NCBI RefSeq assembly: GCF_933775445.1
Contig: NC_065872.1
Location: 17,608,001 to 17,672,000 of the forward strand
Length of the DNA: 64,000 nucleotides
Direction: 5' to 3'
From: Argentina anserina
Taxonomy: Eukaryota; Streptophyta; Magnoliopsida; Rosales; Rosaceae
Of the stretch, positions 22,018 to 33,573 are shown in pieces (within the stretch, counting starts at the first letter, position 1; each line of letters opens with the position of its first letter). Below the pieces are notes generated by a model, which saw nothing but the letters and a program-made list of their open reading frames with translations, was not told the DNA's origin and did not search any database. The translations under genes were made by a program, and so were the position numbers.

Positions 22018-22412
22018 CTCTATCGAGAGTGAAGCTTCACTCTGAAATTACATAGTGAAGTTCTAATTTTGGCACACTTTTCGGTCAAATGTTTTCACCA
22101 TAAGTGATTCAATATTTAGGTATGATATTCAAGATCATCTATACAAAATTTCATATAATTCGGATATCGTTAAGGTATTGAAATTAGATTAAATCAATGA
22201 ATGAATTAATACTGTTCAACGTGAACCGTTCGTGTAAATCCCAATTTTGAAAGGTCAAACCATTGTCAAATTGGATGAAATTTTGTAGAGATGATCTTGA
22301 ATAACATACCTAAATATTGAATCACTTATGATGAAAATATTTGACCGAAAAGTGTGCCAAAATTGGAATTTCACTCTGTAATTTCAAAGTAAAGCTTCAC
22401 TCTGGATAGAAA
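22017..22412. mobile_element. fold-back MITE, copy 1
   Basis: About 395 bp whose two halves are inverted repeats of roughly 170 bp. The left half begins TCTCTATCGAGAGTGAAGC and the right half, reversed, begins TTTCTATCCAGAGTGAAGC. Both include 'ttggcacacttttcggtcaaa'. Copy 2 lies at 23191-23587 in the same orientation. Flanking TA repeats hide the target duplication, so the superfamily is uncertain. Confidence 0.85.
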
Positions 22413-23190
22413 ATATATATCTATATATATATATACCATGTGAATGTAGGTTTCTGTTCGTTTTCTTTTGGTGGGGTAGGATGAAATTTAGAGAAGGTGT
22501 GAAAACAAAAATTCCTAGTGTATATCTCTTAAATCTTACGGCCTTCATTGTTTTGACAAACTCGTGCGAAAGCACATAGCTCGAAATCATAATCAACAGG
22601 GTCAAATATTTACAATACTTGTCAAAAATAAACTTTAAGTGAAACTTTCAATTATGAGATTTTCAAATTTGTTGATAGGGAGAGGATTGGAGGATGACAC
22701 AATAAATTAAGGGAGAATGATCCACCGCCCGTAAAAATAAGTCCAAATATATACAGACTTACAGACATGTATAGGAGAAAACAATCTTTGATGGGAAAAT
22801 ATGCTCCAAATTGAGACAATATCTGAAGAGAAAAATCAAAGTGTTAGCAGTAAATATTAAAAAACTACAAAGAGGTAATGGGATCCTCTGTCGAGATTAG
22901 GGTTGAACTTGTATGATTACCAATACTTTTCTCTTGCTAGAAGGGTCAAATGTATTGACAAAAATCAAATGCCATGAGTTTCAAATTGAGAAGGGTCAAT
23001 TGTCTAATTTTAAATAATGTGGCGATTCGCCTATGTACGGAAGTGTTTAATATGTGGTAGGCTAGAAGTATTTAGGAGCTAAAATGGGAGAGGAGGCTAA
23101 TAGCTTTACTCTGCGTAATTCATTCGCTTGTAGATTTCATTACAATTTTCAAACGGTGTCTCACACACACACACACACACATATATATAG
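22413..23190. other. spacer between the two fold-back MITEs; no gene seen
   Basis: AT-rich DNA with short frames only. I see no family signature, terminal repeat or RNA gene. It ends in a CA-TA dinucleotide run (about 23161-23189). Confidence 0.45.
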
Positions 23191-23587
23191 TCTTTATCTA
23201 AAGTAAAGTTTCATTCTGAAATTACAGAGTGAAATTTCAATTTTAGCACACTTTTCGGTCAATTTTTTTCACCATAAATGATTATATATTTAGGTATGCT
23301 ATTCAAGATCATCTCTACAAAATTTCATATAATTCGGACATCGTTAAGGTATTGAAATTAGATTAAATCAATGAATGAATTAAAACTGTTCAACGTGAAC
23401 CGTTCGTGTAAATTTTAATTTTGAAAACTCAAACCATTGTCAAATTAGATGAAATTTTTGTAAAGATGATCTTAAATAACATACCTAAATATTGAATCGT
23501 TTATAGTGAAAAAATTTGACTGAAAAGTGTGCCAAAATTGGAACTTCACTCTGTAATTTCATAATGAAGCTTCACTCTAGATAGAAA
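23191..23587. mobile_element. fold-back MITE, copy 2
   Basis: Same structure and orientation as 22017-22412, with scattered substitutions. It is bordered left by a CA/TA dinucleotide run and right by a TA/TG run (to about 23616). The 0.75 kb between the copies shows no gene. Confidence 0.85.
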
Positions 23588-23708
23588 CTATATATATATA
23601 TGTGTGTGTGTGTGTTGTAATTAACAAGGCTTACTTCAAGGTCAACCGACCTTCATCCATTATGTTATTACTACACATACATTATGCCACTTACCTTAAT
23701 ACTATTTG

Positions 23709-24221
23709 TTACGAGTACAAAATCCGAAGAGTCTCGTTCACGCAACTTGCATTCAATCTCTGGTCCTGGAGGTACGCTATGAGATGATCCCTGAGGTACG
23801 CTATGAGATTGTCCAAGAGGTATGCTATGAAATTGTCCCAGAGGTACGCTATGAGTTGGTCCCGGAGGTCGGGTGTTAATCCGGTTCCAATACGGACCTT
23901 TTTATTCAGATGTGCATCAGAGAGGCCGTTCCATTTCGTCTCTTCCACCGAAGCTGGGCGAGCTCGCGGAGGGTGCTTGTTAAGCTTCTTGGCCCCTGTT
24001 TTGGAACGTTCCTCTATTCGGGGATCGTCTATAACATCAACCAGAGCCATTGACATCATTTCATGGCGGCATGGTTCGGCGATAATGAGATCTAGATGGT
24101 TCTGGAGCGTGTCTATTCTATCCTCGACGATCGTTAAAATTCCATCCGGGGTGGGTACTTTCAACAGGAGCATGTGCCCATCGAAGATGCACTGGAGCCC
24201 CCATAAGACATCCTGGCCCAA
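23709..24221 (-). pseudogene. Ty3/Gypsy (Tat/Ogre-like) pol fragment
   Basis: A 170-codon frame resembling the stretch between protease and reverse transcriptase of Tat-type Gypsy elements. An N-terminal part (LLLKVPTPDGILTIVEDR) corresponds to the 'lkFPTp.Gi..v.gdq' region. A later part (VRIGTGLTPDLRDQLIAYL) corresponds to the 'v.IG..L......L..fL..n.DvFAW' segment just before RT. RT itself is absent. In place of the expected continuation the last residues are four units of an eight-residue repeat, produced by the 24-bp minisatellite at 23770-23865. Confidence 0.6.
23770..23865. repeat. 24-bp minisatellite, four units
   Basis: Unit about AGGTACGCTATGAGATTGTCC + 3, repeated four times with few changes. 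It is a multiple of three, so on the minus strand it stays open as repeats of (I)AYLxDxL. Confidence 0.9.
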
Positions 24222-25348
24222 GACGGAAGAAAAGTGAGTTGGGTATTGAAGGAAACTAGAACCCAGAAACTAGTTTAAGGTTGTAGATCAAAATCAATCC
24301 CAGAAATTTCAAGAAGCAGAGTGTTATTGGTCTTCGATTGTAATCATCGTTGGTGTCCAGGGCTGGGTAATTTCTTTTTCTATCTTATTCCAATCCGAAA
24401 TCCATAGAGAGATCATAGATCTGGACCCCGAAACTTCCAGCTTTAATCCTTGTTCTTGAAATGATCAACGATGGTGGGAGGAGCCACGTGAGGATTGTTT
24501 TCAGATGATGATAATTTAGTTGATGATTTTAACTGTACACCCCATCAAACTCCATTGGTCTGAGAAAGAAGAAAGAACTTAATGAGGACCAAAGGAGAAG
24601 GGAGACGAGGACGAAAGAGGGAGGAGAGAGAAATGATAAAGAAATAAATGACTTCTCCCTTCGGCACTTCAAATGAGAAGATGTCAATTACATGTCAGCT
24701 TAACATTTTTATCGGAGATGATTCGATAGTCATTTGTTGTCGTTTTTTTTTTTCACGGTGGATTTTGACTCTTTTGTAGGAGATGGCCTTAGGTACCATA
24801 GGACTATCATAAAATATTTTAATATATGAGTCTCAATTAGATGAAAAGTTTATGTCTGGTTAGTAAATTACTAAACTTTCGCCCTCTGCATCCCATTTCG
24901 ACTGATCCATTTTATTAAATGGGCATGTACGTACATGCCAAAGAGGCTTATCTATCTCAATCAGGCTGATTCAAATTAATTTATATGAGACACGGAATCG
25001 AATAACTGAATAAGGTTGATGAACAGTGCATACACATCTATAGACTACGTATACATTGCACTACGTAGTAGTTTCTACGTATTCTAGGTATATAACGAAG
25101 AAATTCCAAAATCCGATCATCCTAGACTCCCACCTAATTTCCAAATTTTAATTTTGAAGCTGTTGACTAGAGAAATGATGCATAGTTCGAGGGTCGGAAA
25201 AATCTCGTACTGCTTTGGAGTAATCCTATTGAAAACAAATTGATTCTCCATGAAAAAAAAGGCATGATTTTGGCTGAACCAAACTTCGATATGGAGTAAA
25301 ATACACAAATCAAAAGAGTTTAATGAAGTTTCTCAAGAATGAAAGGTA
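24222..25348. other. intergenic; no gene seen
   Basis: Between the Gypsy pol fragment and the Copia A 5' LTR. Purine-rich near 24560-24650, otherwise AT-rich. Short frames without recognisable motifs. Confidence 0.45.
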
Positions 25349-25458
25349 TGTTCTAGGAGAATTACTATTATACCATTTTGTATGTCTGAGTCTATTTAGG
25401 TTTCCTGTTAGAAATAAATTTTCTATCTCTGTATTAGATTAGGATTCTTGATCCTACG
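25349..25458 (+). repeat. 5' LTR of Copia A, first part (interrupted)
   Basis: Begins TGTTCTAGGAGAATTAC and matches 41267 onward and the reverse complement of 61903-62065. It breaks off at 25458 where a solo LTR is inserted and resumes at 27421 (agattatgttt…) to about 27512. Confidence 0.82.
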
Positions 25459-27415
25459 TGATAAGTGCACTTTGTGCGACGTTCTTAACATGTTTTTACC
25501 TCCATTTGTACTTTGCTTAGCCCTTATTGTTGTACTATTGAGTCATTGAGTCGTAGTAAGAGTCTTGGGCGGTATTTGATGCATTTTTGTGCTTACATGA
25601 GTTTAAAACGCAGAATTGGTCTAGAGTCCTAGTTTGAGTAGGAATCCTTGTAGGACTAGGAAACCTAGTTGGATTAGGAGTCTTCATCTTTCTACGTTTT
25701 GGTCGCATTGGCGTTTTGAGAGTCCTTCTTGCATTAGGAATTCTTTGTAGACTAAAAAACATACCATTTGGGAAAATCTTACTTGAACTTAAACTCTTAT
25801 TCCGTAACTTTCCTAATCTTACTCTCCTATTCTAGTAACTTACTTGATCTTTTTATATGAATTATCTTATCTTTTATTATTTTCATATTGTACAATGAAG
25901 GAAAAAATAGGGGAAAAGTCAAGTAAATGAGGAAAATAAAGAAAGAATGAGACACATACAAAGGAGAAAAAGAAGGAAATTATCAAATGAGATTGCACAC
26001 ACCAATGACAAAAATAAGTGAAAGAAAAAGCGAGAAAGAAAAAAGAAGATAATAAAAAGAGATAATGGAAAAGAGAAAGAATGAGACATCTACAAAGGAG
26101 AAAAAGAAGGAATTTATCAAAGGAGATTGCACCCACCAATGACAAATATAAGTGAAAGAAATTGAGAAGAAATAAAAAGAAAGATAATAAAAAAGATAAT
26201 ACAAAAGAAAAAGAAGGAGACACCTAAAAAGGAGAAAATGAATTTATCAAAGGAGATTGCACCCACTAATGACAAAAATAAGTAAAAAAAATTGAGTAGA
26301 AAAAATCCAAGTTATAATATTCAAGGAGCCAAAACTCTTCTATAAATAGCACATCATTCACAAAGAAAAATCATCACTTCCCCTTTGCATTCAAGAGCCA
26401 AAACTCTACCAAAATACTACCTCAAACATTCTTCACTAAAACAGCACGCCGTTCTCCCCCATATACCAATTTCATCTCCACCGAAATCACCATTGAAGAC
26501 ACACCTCCAAGGTTCCTACAACGTGTGATTCTCGCAACTCATCTCCATGGGTTTGTTCGTTTTTGATTTTTTACAATACTTTGTCTATGAAGATTGTAGT
26601 ATGATGTTTGTGTGGGATTATTGTTTTGTATTAAGAATCGAAATTTTCAGATTGTTTTATTGGATTTTTGGATCTTTGCCGAATTGATGGTTTTCTATAA
26701 TTAATGAGTTTGTATTTCTATTGTTGTGTTCTAATCATCTTTCTCATACTTTTAGATAATTTTCAAATATGTGCATATGAATTTAGTGCTTGGATGCAGT
26801 CCCTAAGATTGTGTTTGAGTGCTAGATTCATCAACCATATTGACACAAATCGAATCATGCCCTAAGTAGGTTCGGTTTGTGTTGATTAAAAGTGGTAAAA
26901 ATTCTGGAAATTTGCATGTGAAACCATGGTGGGTGACACCACACATGAAACATGTCTCCAACAAAAATTTGGTGCTTAAATGTAATCTTGTTTGATTTCT
27001 ACTCTAAGTGTTATTGAATTCGATTGCATGCAAATTTAGATTAGGCACTAAGTCAATCTAAATGTTAATTGAAATCTTTCATGATTAGATGATCCCCTAA
27101 GGCACTAATTGTATGATAAAAAGTATGTAATTGGTCGAATTAGAATGCATGATAGGTTCAAACTTGTAATTATGTGGTGTAATGGTAAATTTGGTTTAAG
27201 TTTGTTAAAGAGAAGTCAATCATGTAAATAGTCATTTAGGATTTATTTTAGTAGTTAAAAATCAATCTCAAAGCCCTCATTATTTATTAACACCAAAATT
27301 TTAGAGTTCCCTTCAATTCCCTGGACTGAACGATCCCTGTTTATTCTATACTAACGATGACATTTTACAGGGTTTATTATAGACGTTTTAATTAACGCTC
27401 TATCACTGCGAGATT
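25459..27415 (+). mobile_element. solo LTR 1 (Gypsy-type), in the Copia A 5' LTR
   Basis: 1957 bp, TGATAAGTGCAC…GCTCTATCA, flanked by CTACG (25454-25458) and CTGCG (27416-27420), a 5-bp duplication with one mismatch. A CTATAAATAG box at about 26340 gives plus orientation. Upstream of it are three diverged tandem units of about 130 bp (about 25950-26290, each with 'aaggagattgcaccca'). No internal element region follows, so it is a solo LTR left by LTR-LTR recombination. The same family occurs at 33574-35398 (inverted) and 1760-2186 (partial). Confidence 0.88.
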
Positions 27416-27642
27416 ATGTTTATGTAATACTTATATATAGGCCGCTATATCATTTAATAAAGTGAAAGTTATTATTCAAATTATTCTCGTATCGTTCATT
27501 CTCGATTTTATTATCACACACTTCGCCCTAATACCCTGAACTTTTAGAGTCCTAGAAAACCTAAAATTTTTCCTTTCTCCCACCGGTCGCCCTTGATTTC
27601 AGGCATCCGACAACTTTTTCGAAAACACTCCTCGTCGGCGAC

Positions 27643-29939
27643 TGTAATAACCCAAATTTTCAATACCATTTCTTTTAATTTATCAGAAATTAAGAGAATG
27701 GTAATTTGATTTAATTCACATTTTACGCCTTTTATTTTATCGTTCGAAGTAGAAATTGGTTTCGAGAGCCAAAGGTGTGTTATTCGATTAAGTTTATTTG
27801 ACCCAAGAGTTGACTTTTAATTCGTCACTCTTTTAAGGAAACTTCCTTCACGAAAGTCGTAGAATCCGTCAATACGAATTCGTAGACGCGCAACACGCTT
27901 TAATCGGATGTCGTATGTGGAAGTTGTTAGTAACGGAAGTTTGGTTTCCGATTTTAGAAATAGTATGAAAGGAAGGAGAGGAGATTAGAAATCAGAAAAT
28001 CAGTTTTTTTTTTCCAAAAATCAGCTCGGTTACTGTTCACCCGAGCTCGGGTACTGTTCACAAATAGTGTTCTACAACAGTAAATGTGAACAATATTTTA
28101 GTAAAAACTGTGATTAGTAAATCATGAACAGTGTTCTGTGAACAATGTTTTATGAACAACATTTAGTTGTACTCGAATCGTCACCTGATATTTTAAGTAT
28201 CATTTTCTAAGCATTTATCATGCTATTAGGTGACTGACGAAACAAGTGAAAAAATTACTTTCAGTGTCGTGGAAGTTGCACGCAGGAAGAAAGGTGAGTA
28301 AAATCTCACATATTTACGAATCTACCCTTGCGGTGAATTCAAGATTTTTACAAGAGTTTTAAATATTGAAATACGACATGTATATGATATAGTGGAATAT
28401 ATATATTTGTATAAATGGTAAATAAGTACTTATATATATAGTTTGCTATATTATATACTGTTATGAATTCATTGTGAATAGGTCATTTCGATGACGAGAA
28501 TTATATTGAGCATGTGATTTAAATTGTACAATATGAGGTGTGATTATTGTACGTGGTTTTAACATGGTGTTTGTTAAAATGTTGATTTGTCTTCGGACTT
28601 GATTTTTGTGCAATATGATGTGAGATTATTGTACGTGATTTTAACATGGAGATTGTTAAAATGTTGATTTGTCTTCGGACTTGATTTTTGTACAATATGA
28701 TGTGAGATTATTGTACGTGATTTTAACATGGAGTTTGTTAAAACGTTTTGTCTTCGGACGAGTTTTGTCTTCGAATGAGTTTTATCTTCGGACGAGTTTT
28801 GTCTTCAGACGTGTTTATGAAATAAGACATGTATATGATATAGTGGATTATATATATTGTATAAATGGTAAATATGTACATATATATATATAGTTTGATA
28901 TATAATATACTGTTATGATTTTTATTGTGATTATGTCATTTTAATGACGAGATTTATATATCGAACATGTGATTTTGATTTGTACAATATGAGGTGTGAT
29001 TATTGTACGTGATTTTGATTTGTACAATATGAGGTCTGATTATTGTACGTGATTTTGATTTGTACAATATGAGGTCTGATTATTGTACGTGAATTTAACA
29101 TGGAGATTGTTAAAATGTTGATTTGTCTTCGGACTTGATTTTTGGTACAATATGAAGTGTGATTATTGTACGTGATTGGCATGTCGGAACCTAGCCTTTG
29201 GCCGGGCGAAAGTTACGATACAGTTAGAGCTCTAGTCTGTCTGCCGGAGTACTACATGTGAGGTAATAGGTGGTTATCTGCTCATGAGTACTCATATTTT
29301 TGGATGTTGGGTAGCGGGTGGTTGCCCAATATCGGCGGTGTACTACGAGAGGGGTAACAGATGTGTACCAGCGTTCTTTAGTACCCGTATTATAAATGCA
29401 TTTGGGTAACCAGAAGGGTTGCTTAATTTCTCATGAGCGCTTCGTTTCATATTTATTTTGGGACAACCAGATGAGCCGTCCATTGACTCATGAGTGCATT
29501 TATATTTGTTTGATTTGTGGATTTTCATATATATTGTTATGCGAGTTATATTTTCATTTTACTCATACGAGCTGTAAAGCTTACCGGGTTTGTGTTTACA
29601 ATCCTGGTGCACCAATTCGATGGTGTAGTGGATAACTCCGCAGGTGTAGATTAGCGGGAATTGACGGACCGCTCAGAGGACTTGAAGTTATTTATCTCCA
29701 ACTTGTGTGAGGATTTGGTGTGACTATCTTGTGAGGTTGTTGTGGGGATTATACATTTCCATTTGTTATAATGTTGAATTATAATTTGGTTTGTAATAAT
29801 CGGTTTGACTGAGTTGTATTTTGAACTCAGAGATGATCCGCTGTGGCATTTTAAATGATTTCGATTTCATTGAGATTGTTTGGTGTTTAACGACTTTGAA
29901 ATTTTGAGTTTTTATACTCGAAATTTTGGGGTCGTTACA
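27643..29939 (+). mobile_element. solo LTR 2 (chromovirus-like Gypsy), in the Copia A leader
   Basis: 2297 bp, TGTAATAACCCAAATTTTC…TTTGGGGTCGTTACA, flanked by a perfect GCGAC duplication (27638-27642 and 29940-29944). Termini of this form are typical of plant chromoviruses. It contains three sets of tandem repeats near 28529-29098. No gag or pol lies between the ends, so it is a solo LTR. Confidence 0.92.
28529..29098. repeat. nested tandem repeats inside solo LTR 2
   Basis: Three repeat types lie close together: about 82-bp units (caatatg starts at 28529, 28611 and 28693), four 17-bp units of GTTTTGTCTTCGGACGA (28745-28812), and three 40-bp units (28979-29098). The 82-bp and 40-bp units share the segment 'acaatatgaggt.tgattattgtacgtg', so the shorter looks derived from the longer. 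Confidence 0.85.
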
Positions 29940-30597
29940 GCGACACCCTTTCACGGCTCCGCAGCCCCTGCATGCGTTCCCACGTCCTCTTGACAGGACC
30001 CCTGCACCGCCCCTGCATGCAGCCTCCGCATTCCCTGCCCCACAGCCCCCTACAGGCCCCCACACGCCGCTCCACAACCCTGCAAGCCTCCTACGCATTC
30101 TCCTCACAAAAACTACTTTTTGCCCCGCAAGTCCCCACATCAAAACTCTCAAAATTGCTCCTCTAGCATATTCACGCAAATAACGCGAGTTTCAAAAATA
30201 ACAACTTCGCTGAAGAGAAACTACTTTCATTCCCTTTGACATTCCATAGGTAATCTTTACTTAACGTTCCCGCTTTTGAACGTATAGATATATTATATCG
30301 GGAAATATTTGCCTTTCTTCTATCTCCCACCATTCTTATACCACGGATGAGCTCAAACGAGGGAACTCGCCACTCTTCTCTTTGAACGACGTTTTTCGTT
30401 TGAAAGTCCTGGGGGAGTCAAGATTGTTTTGAAATGGAAGTTAATCAATTTCTTGTGGTCGCCTAAGTGCACTGCTATTTTGGGTACGATCTTGAGTATC
30501 GCTGTTTGCATCAATTTTTCTTGTGACCATATTCATCACCCCTTCTAATTCCTGTTATACTTGAATTTAATCGATTTTGTGTTTGTTTTTGTAGATG

Positions 30598-31660
30598 ACA
30601 TCACCATCGCGACTGGAATTTGGCATTCTCGACCATGAAGGCAAGGGATACAATTGCTAGATCTCCGACATGGAACTCGCTTTCAAAAATAGAGGGATCC
30701 AAGGCATGTTTGCCGTCACTTCATCAGTTTTCCTACAAATCACCAAGACTCAAGCTTTCATCTTCATAGAACGCCACATCCATGCTATTCTAATGAGGCA
30801 ATATTTAAATGTAAAATATCCTAAAGATTTATGGGACATACTTCTCTTGCGGTACAAGAACGTTTAATCTTCTCCCCGAATTAACAGTCCACTGGGAAAA
30901 TATCCGTCTATTGGGCTATAAGAGAGTAGATGACTTCAATCAAGATATGCTAATCTTTGCAATCTAATTTTGGCACTGTTGGTTTCATCAAGACCAATCA
31001 TGATCTTCTCTTAAAGACTTTGGATATTTTTCCAATCAACTATGAGGTTCAAGCTCATATGTATTGCACTCACATAGAGGAATAGAAGATCCAGACTTTT
31101 GCCGACTTAATGGCGTTCTTGGCAAAGAAGAAGAGACACTCAGAAATACTCCTCAACAGTAATAATAAATCTGTTGGCACCAAAAATATTGCTACGCTAC
31201 AGTCTAACTATGGGAAAGCTCCAAAGCAAAAGAATTAAGCGAGTAACGCTTCATACAAGCAACAAAGAAATAATTCTCGTGGTGGAAGGCAAAGAGGCCG
31301 TCCTCGGCCCAAGTCCAATACTTGGACCCGTAAGGGCGGCGATGTCGCACCCTCGGGGGAAGGCCGTCCCCGTCCGAACCCTCAAGGAGGCCGTACGCCT
31401 CTTTCTGCCTCTAACTCCGACCAAGGCCGGTCCCCTTTCTTCATACGTCAATCTTTTAAGCATTTTAATCGTGATTGTCGAGCTAGCAAAGAGATGATCA
31501 AGGCCTACTTTGTGTACAAGAAGTTTTTGCAACCTGAATCGAACCATGTGGATGAAGAACAAGATATCAAAACTCATCACATCTCTATGAAGCTCAAACC
31601 CCTTGCTTCCAAAGCTAAGACTTCGGCCGGTTCAATGAGCACCCCCGACTTCGTTTAGAT
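30598..31660 (+). pseudogene. Copia A gag remnant
   Basis: Opens MTSPSRLEFGILD.EGKGY with a stop soon after. It then keeps gag landmarks (ISDMELAFKNRGI, ALIF-like FIFIERHIHAILMRQYLNVK, PKDLWDILLLRYKNV) up to 30867. Past this, frames alternate with many stops. A GC-rich stretch at 31280-31440 corresponds to the basic RNA-binding tail. Confidence 0.75.
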
Positions 31661-32430
31661 TTCAAGTATTGTTATAGTAGACCGCTATTGTTATTTTCAT
31701 TAATTTGGTTTTAGTCTTTTGCTTTCGGATTTAGAAGTTTATTTGTGATGTATTAAAAATTGGCATTGAATAAAAGTTTTCGTTTCCTTGTTTACAAGTC
31801 GATCTTTTTGAGAATTTTATTTCAAATTAACTTAACATGAATGGTTAATGTTTGTAACTCAAGTGATTTTTAAATTGGATGATTTTGGTTACATGCGTCC
31901 CCAATAAATAGCACTACATTGTGAATTTGATATTTCAAATTTAGAAAACGAACCTCAGAATGTCAAAATACACGTCATTTTGGTCTCTGCCATGTCCGAC
32001 AGACCCTTCGGCTGTATCTGGCGTATCCAGACAATTTTCGGCGTGTCTGGTATATTTTCAGCAGTTTTACTGAAATGTTTTCATGCAATGTTTTCTTACA
32101 AAAGTTTCACTATTGTTTTGAGCTATTTTGACATAGTTTTCCGGTTATTTTTTTGCGGTTTTCTCCAAGTTATTTTTCCTTGCTCACTGGTATCTTTGAT
32201 GTGTGTTTTTACACCGTTTTTGGATGGTTTTATCATCCTAGTTTACTGTTTCATATTTCACTACTTCAATACCATGATTTACCAATTCTTTAGTTGAAGA
32301 ATGTAGTCATATTGCCATGTGATACATTCGATGAGATTGTACTTTTTTTTTCGATCCACTTTCTTACAATATTCTATGATGTATTGTCTAGTTTTGTTCT
32401 CCGTGTCACTGACTCTCTTAATTTATTTTG
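31661..32430 (+). other. Copia A non-coding spacer between gag and protease remnants
   Basis: T-rich, without convincing coding similarity. It is in the position where this family has a gap between gag and pol; alternatively it is a decayed insertion whose ends I cannot find. Confidence 0.4.
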
Positions 32431-33573
32431 TAGATGTCCCGCAGCGAAATCGAATGTCTTGCTGATTGCGGAACTACCCACACTATTATACGGCTTAGGC
32501 AGTTGTTTTATGGATCTAGTGTTTTCAACTTCTTCGATGATGACAATGATTGGCTCCAAATCCATCATTTAATAAAGAGGAACCACTTCTTTTATGTTGC
32601 CTAATGGTATGACTCTTAACATTGTTGATGCTCTTTATGTGCTGAAATCACCACACACCTTGCTATGTTTTAAGGACATGCGTGCCAATAATTTTCATCT
32701 AAATACTTATGTTGAGAATGAAGAGGAATATATGTGTTACCTCTGAGAAAGCTGGCTAGTGTCACATCTAAAGAAGATGAAGAGTCTCGGGAATGGTTTG
32801 TGTCTCACATCCATTAGTATATTTGAATCTTATGCGGTCTCTCGAGATTTCTGTGATTCCGACTCTTATCAACTTTGGCATGCCCGTCTCGGGCACCCTG
32901 AACATGATATGATGATTAGAATTCTCAAGAATTCACACGATCATCTATTTTTCAAGTTCTGAAACCGATTGTAAGATGAACTCACCCGTGCTCCTCCACG
33001 GTGAGGCCGTGCCTACCCCAGACAGCACCAACTCGACATTTATGCCGCAGTCGGTGTCGTCTCATCCCTCACTGGAGCTTGAGACAACATCCGTTGTTTC
33101 TAATGTTGTTGTAGCTATCTTCAATGCCCATCGCTCATTTTATAAACCTTGTTCTCTTACCAAATTTCAAAAAAGTCATTTGTTTGCTAAGGCGTCAACT
33201 GAGAACATTTTATTCTTACAATGTACATATTAAAGGTGATATTTGTGGATATATTCAACCAGAATGCAGACCTTTTCGATATTTAATAGTATTAGTTGAT
33301 GCATCGACACATTGGTCACACGTCACTGTGCTATCCACAAGGAATGTTGCATTTGCTAAGTAACTAACTGAGATCATCAAGCTAAGGGCTCACCACTATG
33401 ACCATCATATCAAATCTATCCGATTAGATAATGCTGGAGAATTCACCTTGTTTGATGATTTCTACATGTCTATTGGGACCAACATCACGTTCCTCATCTT
33501 CATTCACAAAATGGTTTAGTAGAGACTACCATCAAGTGTATCCAGCTTGTTGCTCAGGTATTGGTCAGCGGGA
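32431..33573 (+). pseudogene. Copia A protease and integrase remnant (part 1)
   Basis: Protease: CLADCGTTHTI (from about 32449), with C where the catalytic motif normally has DSG or DTG. GAG-pre-integrase: LWHARLGHPEHDMMIRIL (from about 32872). Integrase core pieces: GDICGYIQPECRPFRYLIVLVDASTHWSHV (33235 on) and IRLDNAGEFT (from 33419), then frame breaks before an LTR interrupts the gene at 33574. Confidence 0.8.

Larger units (their letters stand above)
27513..30597 (+). other. Copia A untranslated leader (with solo LTR 2 inside)
   Basis: Outside the solo LTR this is non-coding. The first bases after the LTR (…ttattatcacac) resemble the half-tRNA type primer site of some plant Copia elements, but not convincingly. 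GC-rich sequence at 29945-30180 gives short Pro/Arg-rich open frames in several phases and is not a gene. Confidence 0.5.

Noticed and set aside
25867..26223. Hydrophobic, F/L/S-rich minus frames, and similar plus frames at 34718-34933
   Set aside because: They are translations of purine-rich tandem units inside solo LTRs, not membrane proteins.
29600..29660. tRNA-like string (ggtgtagtggataac)
   Set aside because: It resembles part of a tRNA, but no cloverleaf with acceptor and anticodon stems can be drawn, and it lies inside a chromovirus-like LTR.
29926..30183. Proline- and arginine-rich open frames on both strands
   Set aside because: They come from a short GC-rich part of the Copia A leader, overlap in several phases and match no family.
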